Below, piece after piece: positions 27,581-37,463 of a stretch of 41,887 bases of DNA (its first letter is position 1; each line of letters starts with the position of its first letter). Origin of the DNA: Candidatus Omnitrophota bacterium (lineage in GTDB: Bacteria > Omnitrophota > Gorgyraeia > Gygaellales > Profunditerraquicolaceae). A program made the position numbers and the translations under genes. Where the stretch lies: NCBI GenBank assembly GCA_023818655.1, contig JAMWCI010000004.1:1-41887 (forward strand), written 5' to 3'. The notes under the pieces are model-generated. The model was given only the letters and a program-made list of their open reading frames with translations, was not told where the DNA came from and ran no database searches.

Positions 27581-28713
27581 AGGTATATAAGAAAGCAATT
27601 CTGCCTTTGGGGTTTGCTGCCTCTGCAGTCAGTTGCGGCATAAAGAAGTCAGGAAAGCCGGATCTTGCGCTTTTTTATTCTGATATATTCGCAAAGGCAA
27701 GTTGTAAATTCACCAAGAATTGTCTTGCCGCAGCTCCAATCAAGGTAAATAAAGAAATATTGAAGACAGGCAGAGATTTTCAGGCAATTATTGTCAATAG
27801 CGGTAATGCCAATGCCTTTACCGGTGTTATAGGGATAAAAGACACCAAGGAGATTTCTCGGTCTCTTGCTGGATATCTTGGGATAAGTTATAAAAACATC
27901 CTTTCCGCTTCCACTGGCATCATTGGCAGGCGTCTTCCGGTAGATAAGATAAAAAGGGTTATCCCAGCACTTGTGAGAAATTTATCTCTGGAAGGTATTA
28001 ACCAAGCCAAGAAGGCAATTTTGACCACAGACACCTTTGCCAAAGAGATAACCGTGCGTTTCCAGATAGGCAAGGTTACGGTAACAGTCTGTGGCATAGC
28101 CAAAGGCGCAGGGATGATTGCGCCAGATATGGCTACAATGCTGTGTTTTATTTTGACCGACGCCAACATCACCAAGAGGGCAATGGATAATGCGCTTTCA
28201 AAGGCAGTGGACAATTCCTTTAACTGTATAACCGTGGATGGTTGTATGAGCACTAATGACAGTCTGATGCTTTTAGCCAATGGCGCAAGCAATAACCATC
28301 TGATAGACCTTCATGCTAACTTTGACATATTTATGAGCGCATTGGGAAAGGTATGTCTTGAGTTGTCAAAGATGATTGTCCGGGATGCAGAAGGCGCGAC
28401 AAAATTTATCCGGATAACAGTAAAGGAGGCCGCAAGTTTTAAAGAGGCCAAGGCCGCGGCATTGGCTATTGCCAATTCCAATCTTTTTAAAACCGCTATT
28501 TATGGAGAAAATCCGAACTTTGGCCGTATTGTCGCTGCTATAGGCGCAAGCGGCGTCAGGGCAAGGGAGGATAAACTTAAAGTCAAGGTGAGCAATTTAA
28601 ACAGGAAAGATATTTTTGTGGATGTAAGCCTTGGTCAGGCAAAGGCATCGGCGACAATATACACTTCGGATTTAACGCCGGCTTACATTAAGATAAACGC
28701 CCGGTACAATTAA
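27577..28713 (+). CDS. argJ: Glutamate N-acetyltransferase / amino-acid acetyltransferase
   Basis: ILPLGFAASAVSCGIKKSGKPDLAL, IVNSGNANAFTG, AKGAGMIAPDMATMLCFILTDA (autocleavage-site region), EGATKFIRI. Confidence 0.95.
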   Translation: MKVYKKAILPLGFAASAVSCGIKKSGKPDLALFYSDIFAKASCKFTKNCLAAAPIKVNKEILKTGRDFQAIIVNSGNANAFTGVIGIKDTKEISRSLAGYLGISYKNILSASTGIIGRRLPVDKIKRVIPALVRNLSLEGINQAKKAILTTDTFAKEITVRFQIGKVTVTVCGIAKGAGMIAPDMATMLCFILTDANITKRAMDNALSKAVDNSFNCITVDGCMSTNDSLMLLANGASNNHLIDLHANFDIFMSALGKVCLELSKMIVRDAEGATKFIRITVKEAASFKEAKAAALAIANSNLFKTAIYGENPNFGRIVAAIGASGVRAREDKLKVKVSNLNRKDIFVDVSLGQAKASATIYTSDLTPAYIKINARYN

Positions 28714-28737
28714 TTGTGTTGGGTCGGAGAGGGATTT

Positions 28738-29592
28738 ATGGAAGAGGCGATTAAAAAGGCAGATGTCCTTATTGAGGCATTGCCGTATATTAAGAAGTTT
28801 CACAAGAAGATAATCGTCATAAAATACGGTGGCAGTATCCTTGGCGAAGAGAAAATACGCAGTGGCGTTCTGGAAGATATCGTCTTCTTGACTTTTATGG
28901 GGATAAAACCTGTGCTGGTGCATGGAGGTGGCCCTAATATAAGTGAACGGATGCGTTCTCTGGGTAAAAAAACGGAATTTGTAGACGGTATGCGTGTTAC
29001 TGATGAAGAAACGGTGAAGATGGTTGAAGAAGAATTGCAGATTTTAAATGACCTTATTGTCAGAGAGATTAACGCGCTTGGCGCAAAAGCAGCGGGATTA
29101 AACGGTAAAGATAATGATATCATTCAGACAGAAAAGAAAAAGGCAAAGGTAGATTTGGGTCTGGTGGGGCATATCATCGCTATCAATAATGAGCCGATAA
29201 TGAACGAATTAAAAAAAGACAGGGTTGCGGTAATCTTGCCAATGGGTATCGGCAGGGATAAGAGGGCTTACAATGTAAATGCCGATGAGGCGGCAGCGGC
29301 TATTGCCGCTTCTCTCAAAGCGGAGAAGCTAGTGCTCTTTACAAACGTCAAAGGGATTATGCGCAATAACGAAGACCAGAATTCTTTTATTTCTACTTTG
29401 ACTACCGCGGAAGCCACCCAGCTTATCTCCGATAAGATTATACAACAGGGGATGATTCCTAAAGTAATGGCCTGTATTGACGCCTTAACCGCGGGAGTCA
29501 AAAAAACGCATATCATTGATGCCCGCACGCCGCACGGTTTATTGCTGGAGATTTTTACGGACAAAGGAATAGGAACGGAGATAGTTCAGTAA
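28738..29592 (+). CDS. argB: Acetylglutamate kinase
   Basis: KIIVIKYGGSILGEE, VLVHGGGPNISERMRSLGKKTEFVDGMRVTDEETV, YNVNADEAAAAIAASLKAEKLVLFTNVKGI. Confidence 0.96.
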   Translation: MEEAIKKADVLIEALPYIKKFHKKIIVIKYGGSILGEEKIRSGVLEDIVFLTFMGIKPVLVHGGGPNISERMRSLGKKTEFVDGMRVTDEETVKMVEEELQILNDLIVREINALGAKAAGLNGKDNDIIQTEKKKAKVDLGLVGHIIAINNEPIMNELKKDRVAVILPMGIGRDKRAYNVNADEAAAAIAASLKAEKLVLFTNVKGIMRNNEDQNSFISTLTTAEATQLISDKIIQQGMIPKVMACIDALTAGVKKTHIIDARTPHGLLLEIFTDKGIGTEIVQ

Positions 29593-29631
29593 CTGATTAA
29601 TCGGTAGATTGACAGAGGGTAAGATTATAAG

Positions 29632-30813
29632 ATGAAGAAGCAAGAGGTGTTCCAGAGTTACAAAGAGAATATAATGCCTACTTACAGCAAAGCGCCTTTG
29701 ATATTTGTCAAAGGCAAAGGTTCTCGGCTCTGGGATATTCAGAACAGAGAGTATCTGGATTTTTTTCCTGGCTGGGGCGTAGGGAATTTAGGGCATTGCC
29801 ACCCCAAGGTTGTTTCGGCAGTAAGGGAGCAGATATCCAAGCTGATTTTTATACCGAATAATTACTATCACATCCAACAGGCGAAACTGGCAGAAGAGAT
29901 TGTTTTGCGTTCTTATCCGGCAAAGGTCTTTTTCTGTAATTCCGGAGCAGAGGCAAACGAGGCCGCGATAAAGTTTTCCCGCAAATTCGGTAAAGGCAGA
30001 TGTGAAATTATCACTTTTGAAAACTCCTTTCACGGCAGGACGATGGCTACGGTTAGCGCTACCGGACAGAAAAAATATCAGGAGGGGTTTGAACCGCTGG
30101 TGCCGGGTTTCAAGAGCGTTAAATTCAACGATATCGACGCGGTGAGAAACGCTGTAAATGAAAAGACGGTTGCGGTGATGCTGGAGTTGATTCAGGGCGA
30201 GGGTGGAATAAATGTGGCAACTAAGGATTTTGTGCTTGGCTTAAGAATGCTTTGCGATGAAAAGAATCTGCTTTTAATTATTGATGAGGTGCAGACGGGA
30301 ATTGGCAGGACAGGCAAACTTTTTGCCTATCAGCATTATGGGATGGCGCCGGATATCCTGACCTTAGCCAAGGCCTTGGGTGGCGGGTTACCCATAGGAG
30401 TTATGGTAGTCAAGAAAGAGATAGCCGATATCCTTCAACCGGGTATGCACGCCTCTACTTTTGGCGGCGGTCCGGTTGTCTGCCGGGCAGCGCTGGGAGT
30501 GCTGGAGGCAATAGAAAAAGAAAAGTTGCTCCTCAACGCGCAGGAGAAAGGCGCATACCTTTTTGAAAAGCTTAACCTGCTTAAAGATAAATATCCGGTC
30601 ATAAAGGAGGTGCGGGGTTTAGGTCTGATGATAGGAGTGGAATTGAATATCTCCGGAAAGATAATAGTGGAGAAATGCCTGGAAAAGGGTTTGTTGATTA
30701 ACTGTACTCATGATACCGTCTTGCGCCTGATGCCTGCCTTAAACATAACCGGTAGAGAGATTAATGCGGCATTGCAGATACTCGATGAGGTTCTCAAGGA
30801 GTATTCTGGATAG
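29632..30813 (+). CDS. argD: Acetylornithine aminotransferase
   Basis: FCNSGAEANEAAIKFSRKFG, ENSFHGRTMATVSATGQKKYQEGFEPLVPGF, LLIIDEVQTGIGRTGKLFAYQHYGMAPDILTLAKALGGGLPIG. Confidence 0.95.
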   Translation: MKKQEVFQSYKENIMPTYSKAPLIFVKGKGSRLWDIQNREYLDFFPGWGVGNLGHCHPKVVSAVREQISKLIFIPNNYYHIQQAKLAEEIVLRSYPAKVFFCNSGAEANEAAIKFSRKFGKGRCEIITFENSFHGRTMATVSATGQKKYQEGFEPLVPGFKSVKFNDIDAVRNAVNEKTVAVMLELIQGEGGINVATKDFVLGLRMLCDEKNLLLIIDEVQTGIGRTGKLFAYQHYGMAPDILTLAKALGGGLPIGVMVVKKEIADILQPGMHASTFGGGPVVCRAALGVLEAIEKEKLLLNAQEKGAYLFEKLNLLKDKYPVIKEVRGLGLMIGVELNISGKIIVEKCLEKGLLINCTHDTVLRLMPALNITGREINAALQILDEVLKEYSG

Positions 30814-30838
30814 GTTTCTTGAATATTAAGAAGGCAAG

Positions 30839-31756
30839 ATGAAAAAAGATTTTATTTCAGTAAAGGATTTGGAAAGCGCGGAGATAGAAGAGATTTTTTT
30901 ATTGACGGATAAACTCAAGCGGCAGAAAGAAAAGTTTACTAAGGCATTAAGCGGAAAGACCATCGTGCTTATTTTTCAGAAACCATCTAACCGGACACGG
31001 GTTTCTTTTGAGGTGGGGATGTATCAGTTGGGCGGGAACGCATTGTATCTTTCTCCTCATGAGATAAATCTCGGTGTGAGAGAATCCATCCATGATGTAG
31101 CAAAAACCATTTCACGGTATGCGGATGCCATAGTCTTAAGGACATATGCGCATGAGACGATATTGCAGATGGCCGAGTCAGCCAGCGTGCCGGTTATTAA
31201 CGGCCTCTCTGATTTTGAACATCCCTGTCAGGCATTGGCGGATGTATATACGGTGCGGGAAAAGCTTAAGAGACTAAAAGGGATTATCCTGGCCTATGTA
31301 GGAGACGGAAACAATGTGGCGCATTCTCTTCTTTATACCTGCGCAAAGACCGGAATGGATATACATATAGGTACACCTTCCGGTTACGAGCCAAAAAAAG
31401 AGGTGGTAGAGGAATCTAAGCAGATTGCCAAAGCCAAAAAATCTTCGGTTATTCTCTTTGATAATCCGCATCAGGCGGTTAAAAATGCAGATGTAATTTA
31501 TACTGATGTCTGGACGAGTATGGGCCAGGAGGAAGAGGCGCAGGAGCGCAAAAGGATATTCCGGGACTTTCAGGTTAATGAAAAGCTGCTACGGGTTGCC
31601 AAGCCCATGGCTTTGATTATGCATTGCCTGCCAGCCCATCGGGGAGAAGAGATTACAGACGAGGTAATGGATAGCAAGAATTCCATTGTTTTTGACCAGG
31701 CAGAAAATCGGATGCATGTGCAAAAGGCGATATTGATTAAATTATTGGGTAATTAG
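30839..31756 (+). CDS. argF: Ornithine carbamoyltransferase
   Basis: IFQKPSNRTRVSFEVGMYQLGGNALYL, FEHPCQALADVYTVREK, YVGDGNNVAHSLLYTCAKTGMDIHI, MHCLPAHRGEEITDEV. Confidence 0.96.
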   Translation: MKKDFISVKDLESAEIEEIFLLTDKLKRQKEKFTKALSGKTIVLIFQKPSNRTRVSFEVGMYQLGGNALYLSPHEINLGVRESIHDVAKTISRYADAIVLRTYAHETILQMAESASVPVINGLSDFEHPCQALADVYTVREKLKRLKGIILAYVGDGNNVAHSLLYTCAKTGMDIHIGTPSGYEPKKEVVEESKQIAKAKKSSVILFDNPHQAVKNADVIYTDVWTSMGQEEEAQERKRIFRDFQVNEKLLRVAKPMALIMHCLPAHRGEEITDEVMDSKNSIVFDQAENRMHVQKAILIKLLGN

Positions 31757-31770
31757 CAAGAGGGGTTTTT

Positions 31771-32955
31771 ATGAAGAAAAAAGTAGTACTGGCATATTCA
31801 GGAGGGCTGGATACATCTTGTGCTGTACGGTGGCTTAAAGAGCGCAATTACGAGGTAATTTGTTTTGTGGCTGACTTAGGTCAGGGCTTAGGTGAAGGAG
31901 AAAGTTTTGCGCAGATTGAAGGACGGGCGCTTGCTGCTGGCGCAGCCAAGGTTTATATCAAAGACCTTCAGGATGAATTCGTAGAGGATTTTGTCTTGCC
32001 GGCGCTAAAAGCCAACGCAATATACGAAGGAAAGTACCTTCTGGCTACCGCCCTTGGTCGACCACTAATCGCCAAATATCTAGTCCAGCTTGCGCATAAG
32101 GAAAAAGCCGAGGCTGTAGCGCACGGCTGCACTGGAAAAGGCAATGACCAAGTGCGTTTTGAAGTCAGTATAGGCATATTGGACAGCAAACTGGAAGTTA
32201 TTGCGCCGGTAAGGAGCTGGGAGTTCAAATCGCGGGAAGAAGAGATTGAATATTGCCTTATGCACAATATCCCCATTGATGTTACCAAGAAAAAGCCATA
32301 CAGTATTGACCGGAATATCTGGGGGGTAAGCATTGAGGCGGGCATACTGGAAGATTTGGAGAGGGAGCCGCCGGAAGACGCCTATTTAATTACCAAGAGC
32401 CAAACGCAACATTCAGGGTATCCTAAATATATCGATGTTGCATTTGTAAAAGGCATCCCTAAAAAGATAGATGGAAAGGCGTATAAACTAAAGACGTTGA
32501 TTAGCCATCTTAATGAGGTCGGCGGAACTTATGGCGTAGGCAGGAGTGATTTGATAGAGAATAGGCTGGTTGGCATTAAATCACGGGAAATTTATGAAGC
32601 GCCGGCAGCCACTATCCTATTTACTGCACACAAAGAATTAGAAGCCCTCACCCTGGACAGGGAGTTGAGCCATTTTAAAGAGATGATTGCCCTGAAATAT
32701 TCAGAGCTAGTTTATTACGGATTATGGTATTCGCCTTTAAAAGAGGCGTTGGATGCTTTTGTGGAGAAAACCCAGAAACACGTAACTGGAAAAGTGCGGC
32801 TTAAACTTTATAAAGGAAATTGTACAGCTGTAGCCAGGAGTTCTCCTCATTCGCTTTATAAAAAGGAATTAAGTACCTACGGAAAAGAAGACAAGTTCAA
32901 TCAGTCACTCGCAGAAGGATTTATTAAAATCTGGGGTATGCCATATCAAAAATAG
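31771..32955 (+). CDS. argG: Argininosuccinate synthase
   Basis: KVVLAYSGGLDTSCAVRWLKERNYEVICFVADLGQG, AHGCTGKGNDQVRFEV, SIEAGILEDLEREPPEDAY. Confidence 0.97.
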   Translation: MKKKVVLAYSGGLDTSCAVRWLKERNYEVICFVADLGQGLGEGESFAQIEGRALAAGAAKVYIKDLQDEFVEDFVLPALKANAIYEGKYLLATALGRPLIAKYLVQLAHKEKAEAVAHGCTGKGNDQVRFEVSIGILDSKLEVIAPVRSWEFKSREEEIEYCLMHNIPIDVTKKKPYSIDRNIWGVSIEAGILEDLEREPPEDAYLITKSQTQHSGYPKYIDVAFVKGIPKKIDGKAYKLKTLISHLNEVGGTYGVGRSDLIENRLVGIKSREIYEAPAATILFTAHKELEALTLDRELSHFKEMIALKYSELVYYGLWYSPLKEALDAFVEKTQKHVTGKVRLKLYKGNCTAVARSSPHSLYKKELSTYGKEDKFNQSLAEGFIKIWGMPYQK

Positions 32956-33002
32956 AAGATAGATATTTTTTAATTTAAATAAATTGTAAATCGGAGAAAA
33001 TA

Positions 33003-34379
33003 ATGACAAAGAAATTATGGGGTTCTAGATTTCCCAAGAAAACAAGTATTCTTACTAATAAATTTACCTCCAGTATTAACTTTGATAAGCAGTTGGCAGT
33101 GTATGATATTTTAGGCAGTATTGCTCATGCCAAAATGCTGGGGATTCAGAAAATTATCCCCCGGCAAGATGCGAAATTAATAGTAAAAGGATTAAATGCG
33201 CTTTTAGAGGATGTAAAATCAGGCAGATTTAAATTTGATTCCTCTGCAGAAGATGTGCATTCCAATATTCAGGAGGCGCTTTTTAAAAAGATAGGTCCTG
33301 CTGCCTACAAGTTGCATACAGCGCGTTCACGGAACGACCAGATTGCCTTGGATATCAGGATGTATCTAAAAGACCAAATCTGTCAGATTACAGAGTTGTT
33401 AACCGGCCTACAGAAGGCAATATTAAAGTTCGCCAAGAAGAATATAGATGTGATTATACCGGGCTATACGCATTTACAACTAGCCCAGTGCGTACTCCTG
33501 GCACATCATCTGCTGGCTTATATAGAAGGCCTGCAGAGGGATAAGACCCGGCTTCTTGATGCCTATGAACGGCTGGATAGTATGCCACTAGGAAGTGGGG
33601 CGTTGTCCGGAACAAGTTTGCCTATTAACAGAGAGTTTGTGAGGAAAGAGCTTGGTTTTAAGTCCATTACTGCAAATAGTATCGATAGCGTAGCTGACCG
33701 GGATTTTATCATTGAAGTCCTCAGTGATTTAGCTATTATGGCAGTGCATCTGTCGCGCATTGCCGAAGACCTTATTCTTTGGTCAACCAAGGAATTTAAT
33801 TATATTGATATAGATTTTTCGTTTTGTACCGGCTCCAGTATTATGCCTCATAAAAAGAATCCAGATGTCTTGGAGTTAATCCGGGGCTATGCGGGAAGAA
33901 TGCAAGGAAATTTGTCCAGCGTGCTTATCCTGATGAAGGGCATACCCTTTTCCTATAATCGGGATCTTCAGCTGGATAAACCTCCGCTCTTTGATGCCAT
34001 TGATACCACTAAAGAGATTCTGGGAATTTTCATTTCTCTTTTTGGAAATATCGCCATTAATAAGGAAACAGTGGCTTCCCGCATAAAAGATGAATCTCTT
34101 TTTTCTGTAGATATCGTAGAATACCTGATTAAGAAAGGTCTCTCTTACCGAAAAGCGCACGATGTCGTTGGAAAAATGGTGAAGGAGTGTCTGGATAAAG
34201 GCGCAGCTATATCCCGGTTAACTGATAAGGAATTAAAAAGATACTCACCGAAATTAGGCAGTGATGTGAAGAAGATTATAAATGCCTGGGATTCGGTAAA
34301 TCTTAAAAAATCCTACGGCGGGACAAACCCAAAACAGGTAATCTTACAGATACAGAGATGGAACCAAAGATTGGGATGA
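33003..34379 (+). CDS. argH: Argininosuccinate lyase
   Basis: LWGSRFPKKTS, EDVHSNIQEALFKKIG, LHTARSRNDQIALDIRMYLK, GYTHLQLAQCVLLAHHLLAYIEGL, GSSIMPHKKNPDVLELIRG. Confidence 0.97.
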   Translation: MTKKLWGSRFPKKTSILTNKFTSSINFDKQLAVYDILGSIAHAKMLGIQKIIPRQDAKLIVKGLNALLEDVKSGRFKFDSSAEDVHSNIQEALFKKIGPAAYKLHTARSRNDQIALDIRMYLKDQICQITELLTGLQKAILKFAKKNIDVIIPGYTHLQLAQCVLLAHHLLAYIEGLQRDKTRLLDAYERLDSMPLGSGALSGTSLPINREFVRKELGFKSITANSIDSVADRDFIIEVLSDLAIMAVHLSRIAEDLILWSTKEFNYIDIDFSFCTGSSIMPHKKNPDVLELIRGYAGRMQGNLSSVLILMKGIPFSYNRDLQLDKPPLFDAIDTTKEILGIFISLFGNIAINKETVASRIKDESLFSVDIVEYLIKKGLSYRKAHDVVGKMVKECLDKGAAISRLTDKELKRYSPKLGSDVKKIINAWDSVNLKKSYGGTNPKQVILQIQRWNQRLG

Positions 34380-34415
34380 ATTCTCCATTGAAACTTAAGG
34401 CCGCGATAATAAATA

Positions 34416-35687
34416 ATGCACGAATTCAAATATAAAAACAATCATCTTTATTGCGAAGCGGTAAAAGTAGAGGATTTAGCCCGGAGATTCGGCACTCCTC
34501 TTTACGTTTATAGTTACCGCACCATCATTGACCATTTTTTCAAATTACAAAGTGCCTTCAGACCAGTGGATGCCTTGGTCTGTTACTCGGTAAAGGCAAA
34601 TTCCAACCTTGCTATCCTGAAGGGCTTGGTGGATAAGGGCGCTGGTCTAGATATTGTTTCTGGAGGGGAATTATTCCGTGCTTTAAAGGTGGAATGCCCT
34701 CCGGAGAAGATAGTTTATGCCTCAGTAGGAAAAACTGAGAAAGAAATAGAAGAGGCAGTAAGAAAGGGAATCCTCTTTTTTAATGTGGAATCCCTTCCAG
34801 AGTTGGAGTCCATTAATCGCGTTTCCCGGATGCTAGGTAAGGTGCCGCGTATAGCCATACGCATAAATCCGGATGTGGAAGCGGGCACGCATAAATTTAT
34901 TACCACAGGAAAACTAACCAATAAATTTGGCATTGATTTAAAGAGTGCATATAAAATCATCCTTTTACGCGATAAATTCTCTTATGTTAATATCTGCGGA
35001 TTGCATATTCATATAGGTTCTCAAATAACTAGCCCCGGTCCTTTTGTGGCGGCAATAAAAAAGATTAGCGCATTTATCCTTGAGCTGAAAAGAAAGGGCG
35101 TGAGTCTTGAGTATTTAAACATAGGAGGCGGATTGGGGATTGTCTATAATCAAGAGACTCCGCAGACTGCCCAAAGATATGCTAGGCGCATATTGCCCTA
35201 TCTAAAAAAGACAGGATTAAAAATAATTCTTGAACCCGGTAGATTTATCGTCGGTAATGCCGGCATACTAGTGACAAGGGTGCTTTATGTAAAAGAGAGC
35301 TCAAAAAAGAAGTTTATTATTGTAAACAGCGGGATGAATGATTTAATCCGCCCAGCATTATATGGCGCTTATCATAAGATACTCCCCTTAAGGTTGCAAG
35401 GTCGCAAGTTCGCAGCGTTGCAGAAGGCGGATGTGGTCGGCCCGATCTGTGAAAGCGGGGATTTTCTAGCCAAAGAGAGAAAACTCCCTAAGGTTAAAGA
35501 AGGTGATTTTCTGGCGGTAATGAGTGCAGGCGCATACGGTTTTAGCATGTCTAGTAACTATAATTCCCGGTGTAGGGCTGAGGAGGTAATGGTGGTAGGT
35601 GACCGGGTTTTTGTCATTAGGAAGCGCGAGACTTTTGATGACTTAATCCGCAACGAAAAGATTCCGCAATTTCTATTGGGTTTATAA
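34416..35687 (+). CDS. lysA: Diaminopimelate decarboxylase
   Basis: FGTPLYVYSYRTI, CYSVKANSNLAIL, GAGLDIVSGGELFRAL, GLHIHIGSQI, LNIGGGLGI, EPGRFIVGNAG, GPICESGDFLAKERKLP. Confidence 0.96.
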   Translation: MHEFKYKNNHLYCEAVKVEDLARRFGTPLYVYSYRTIIDHFFKLQSAFRPVDALVCYSVKANSNLAILKGLVDKGAGLDIVSGGELFRALKVECPPEKIVYASVGKTEKEIEEAVRKGILFFNVESLPELESINRVSRMLGKVPRIAIRINPDVEAGTHKFITTGKLTNKFGIDLKSAYKIILLRDKFSYVNICGLHIHIGSQITSPGPFVAAIKKISAFILELKRKGVSLEYLNIGGGLGIVYNQETPQTAQRYARRILPYLKKTGLKIILEPGRFIVGNAGILVTRVLYVKESSKKKFIIVNSGMNDLIRPALYGAYHKILPLRLQGRKFAALQKADVVGPICESGDFLAKERKLPKVKEGDFLAVMSAGAYGFSMSSNYNSRCRAEEVMVVGDRVFVIRKRETFDDLIRNEKIPQFLLGL

Positions 35688-35689
35688 AG

Positions 35690-36511
35690 ATGAAAATATA
35701 TTTTACCAAAATGGTTGCCTCTGGCAATGATTTTGTCCTCATAGATAAAAATTGCCGGTTGCCGATTAGCAATTGTCGTTTCTTGGCTAAAAAAATCTGC
35801 GCGCCTAAATTTGGCATAGGTGCAGACGGTCTTTTAATTTTGGAAAAGTCAATGGTAGCAGACGTAAAGATGCGTATTTTCAATGCCGATGGCTCTGAAG
35901 CACAGATGTGCGGAAATGGCGCTCGGTGCGTGGCTTTATATATAAGTCGTAAGTTTAAGAAGTCAACAGGTTGCTGCTTGAAGATTAAGACTAAGGCAGG
36001 CATCATAAATGCAGAAGTAAACAAGGATAATGTCAGGATTAAACTTACCGACCCTATGGAACTAAAACCGGATATACCCATTAGATTAAATAACCGTATA
36101 CTGGAGGTTAATTTTATACATACCGGCGTTCCCCATGCAGTAGTTTTTGTAGAAGGGTTAGAGAAGATTGATGTGTTTAATTTGGGCAGGCATATACGTT
36201 ATCATCGGCAGTTTAAGCCCGCAGGGACTAATGTAGATTTTGTGGAGGTTATCAATAGCCATTCTATAAAGGTAAGAACTTATGAAAGAGGAGTGGAAGG
36301 TGAAACCCTTGCCTGCGGCACTGGCAGCGTTGCTTCTGCCTTAGTTACAGTTTATCAATTGGGGATTACCGATTATGGAAAGATAAATGTGTATACCCAA
36401 AGTAGAGAAGTTTTAAAGGTTTATTTTGAAAGGCAAGGCGATAGTTTTAAAAATGTGTGGTTGGAGGGCAGGGCAAAGATAGTTTATACAGGGTGCTGGC
36501 ACGAAGAATAA
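35690..36511 (+). CDS. dapF: Diaminopimelate epimerase
   Basis: FTKMVASGNDFVLID, FGIGADGLLIL, NADGSEAQMCGNGARCVALY, GTNVDFVEV, YERGVEGETLACGTGSVASALV. Confidence 0.96.
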   Translation: MKIYFTKMVASGNDFVLIDKNCRLPISNCRFLAKKICAPKFGIGADGLLILEKSMVADVKMRIFNADGSEAQMCGNGARCVALYISRKFKKSTGCCLKIKTKAGIINAEVNKDNVRIKLTDPMELKPDIPIRLNNRILEVNFIHTGVPHAVVFVEGLEKIDVFNLGRHIRYHRQFKPAGTNVDFVEVINSHSIKVRTYERGVEGETLACGTGSVASALVTVYQLGITDYGKINVYTQSREVLKVYFERQGDSFKNVWLEGRAKIVYTGCWHEE

Positions 36512-36578
36512 GAGACCTGAGGGGCGGAGAAAAAACTCAGTTTAGTGTATCAGCCGAACGCAGGGTAAAGGAGGCAAG

Positions 36579-37454
36579 ATGTTTAAGGGGTCAATAGTAG
36601 CTATAGTTACACCGTTTAAAAATGGAAAGGTTGATGAGAAAGGGCTTAGGGAGCTGATTGAATTCCAGATTAAAAACGGCACCTCGGGTATTGTGCCTTG
36701 CGGGACAACCGGCGAATCCGCCACTTTGTCTTTCGAGGAGCACGACCGCGTCATCGAAATTACTGTGGAGCAGGTTAAAAAAAGAGTTCCAGTGATTGCC
36801 GGTACAGGTTCGAATGCCACGGAAGAGGCAATGATGCTGACCAAACATGCGGAGAAGGCCGGCGCTGATGCGTCGCTTCAGGTTGTTCCATATTACAACC
36901 GTCCGACGCAAAAAGGCCTTTACGAACATTTTAAATCCATCGCAGACAGCGTATCCATACCGATTATACTTTATAATATCGCCTCGCGCACAGGTGTAAA
37001 TATTGAGCCAGAGACCATTGCCCGATTGGCTGATGATTGTAAAAATATCGTTGCAGTTAAAGAGGCCTCTGGCAGCCTTGATCAGATGTCGCGCATTAAA
37101 CAGTTGTGCGGAGCAGGGTTTGATTTGCTTTCCGGTGATGATAGCCTGACCCTTCCGATTTTGAGTATCGGAGGTACAGGAGTCATCTCTGTGGTGGCTA
37201 ACATCGTGCCAAAAGAAGTAGCCAGCCTTGTGGCTGAATTTGAGAAAGGAAACCTGAAGAAAGCGCAGGAGCTGCATTACAGACTGTTACCTCTGATAAA
37301 GGCCATGTTTATAGAGACAAACCCCATACCTATAAAAACTGCTATGGGACTCTTAGGAATGTGCGAACCTGCGCTCCGGCTTCCTCTGACGACAATGTCT
37401 GCGGAAAAGGTAGAAATAATCAGAAAACATCTCGAGGATTTCGGTCTCCTCTAA
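36579..37454 (+). CDS. dapA: 4-hydroxy-tetrahydrodipicolinate synthase
   Basis: GSIVAIVTPFKNGKVDEKGLRELIEFQIKNGTSGIVPCGTTGESATLSFEEH, YYNRPTQKGLYEHFKSIA, YNIASRTGVNI, GDDSLTLPILSIGGTGVISVVANI. Confidence 0.97.
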   Translation: MFKGSIVAIVTPFKNGKVDEKGLRELIEFQIKNGTSGIVPCGTTGESATLSFEEHDRVIEITVEQVKKRVPVIAGTGSNATEEAMMLTKHAEKAGADASLQVVPYYNRPTQKGLYEHFKSIADSVSIPIILYNIASRTGVNIEPETIARLADDCKNIVAVKEASGSLDQMSRIKQLCGAGFDLLSGDDSLTLPILSIGGTGVISVVANIVPKEVASLVAEFEKGNLKKAQELHYRLLPLIKAMFIETNPIPIKTAMGLLGMCEPALRLPLTTMSAEKVEIIRKHLEDFGLL

Positions 37455-37463
37455 ACCGGAAGA

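Noticed and set aside
35617-36081. 154-aa minus-strand ORF across the lysA/dapF junction
   Set aside because: Overlaps two intact, clearly recognisable genes; no motif support. The other minus-strand ORFs in the track were rejected for the same reason.
36519-36544. CTGAG/CTCAG inverted repeat upstream of dapA as a terminator
   Set aside because: Only 5 bp with a long A-rich loop and just TTT after; too weak.
36591-37277. 228-aa antisense ORF opposite dapA
   Set aside because: Lies entirely within the strongly supported dapA gene; the protein has no recognisable motif and Cys/His-rich composition typical of antisense shadow ORFs.
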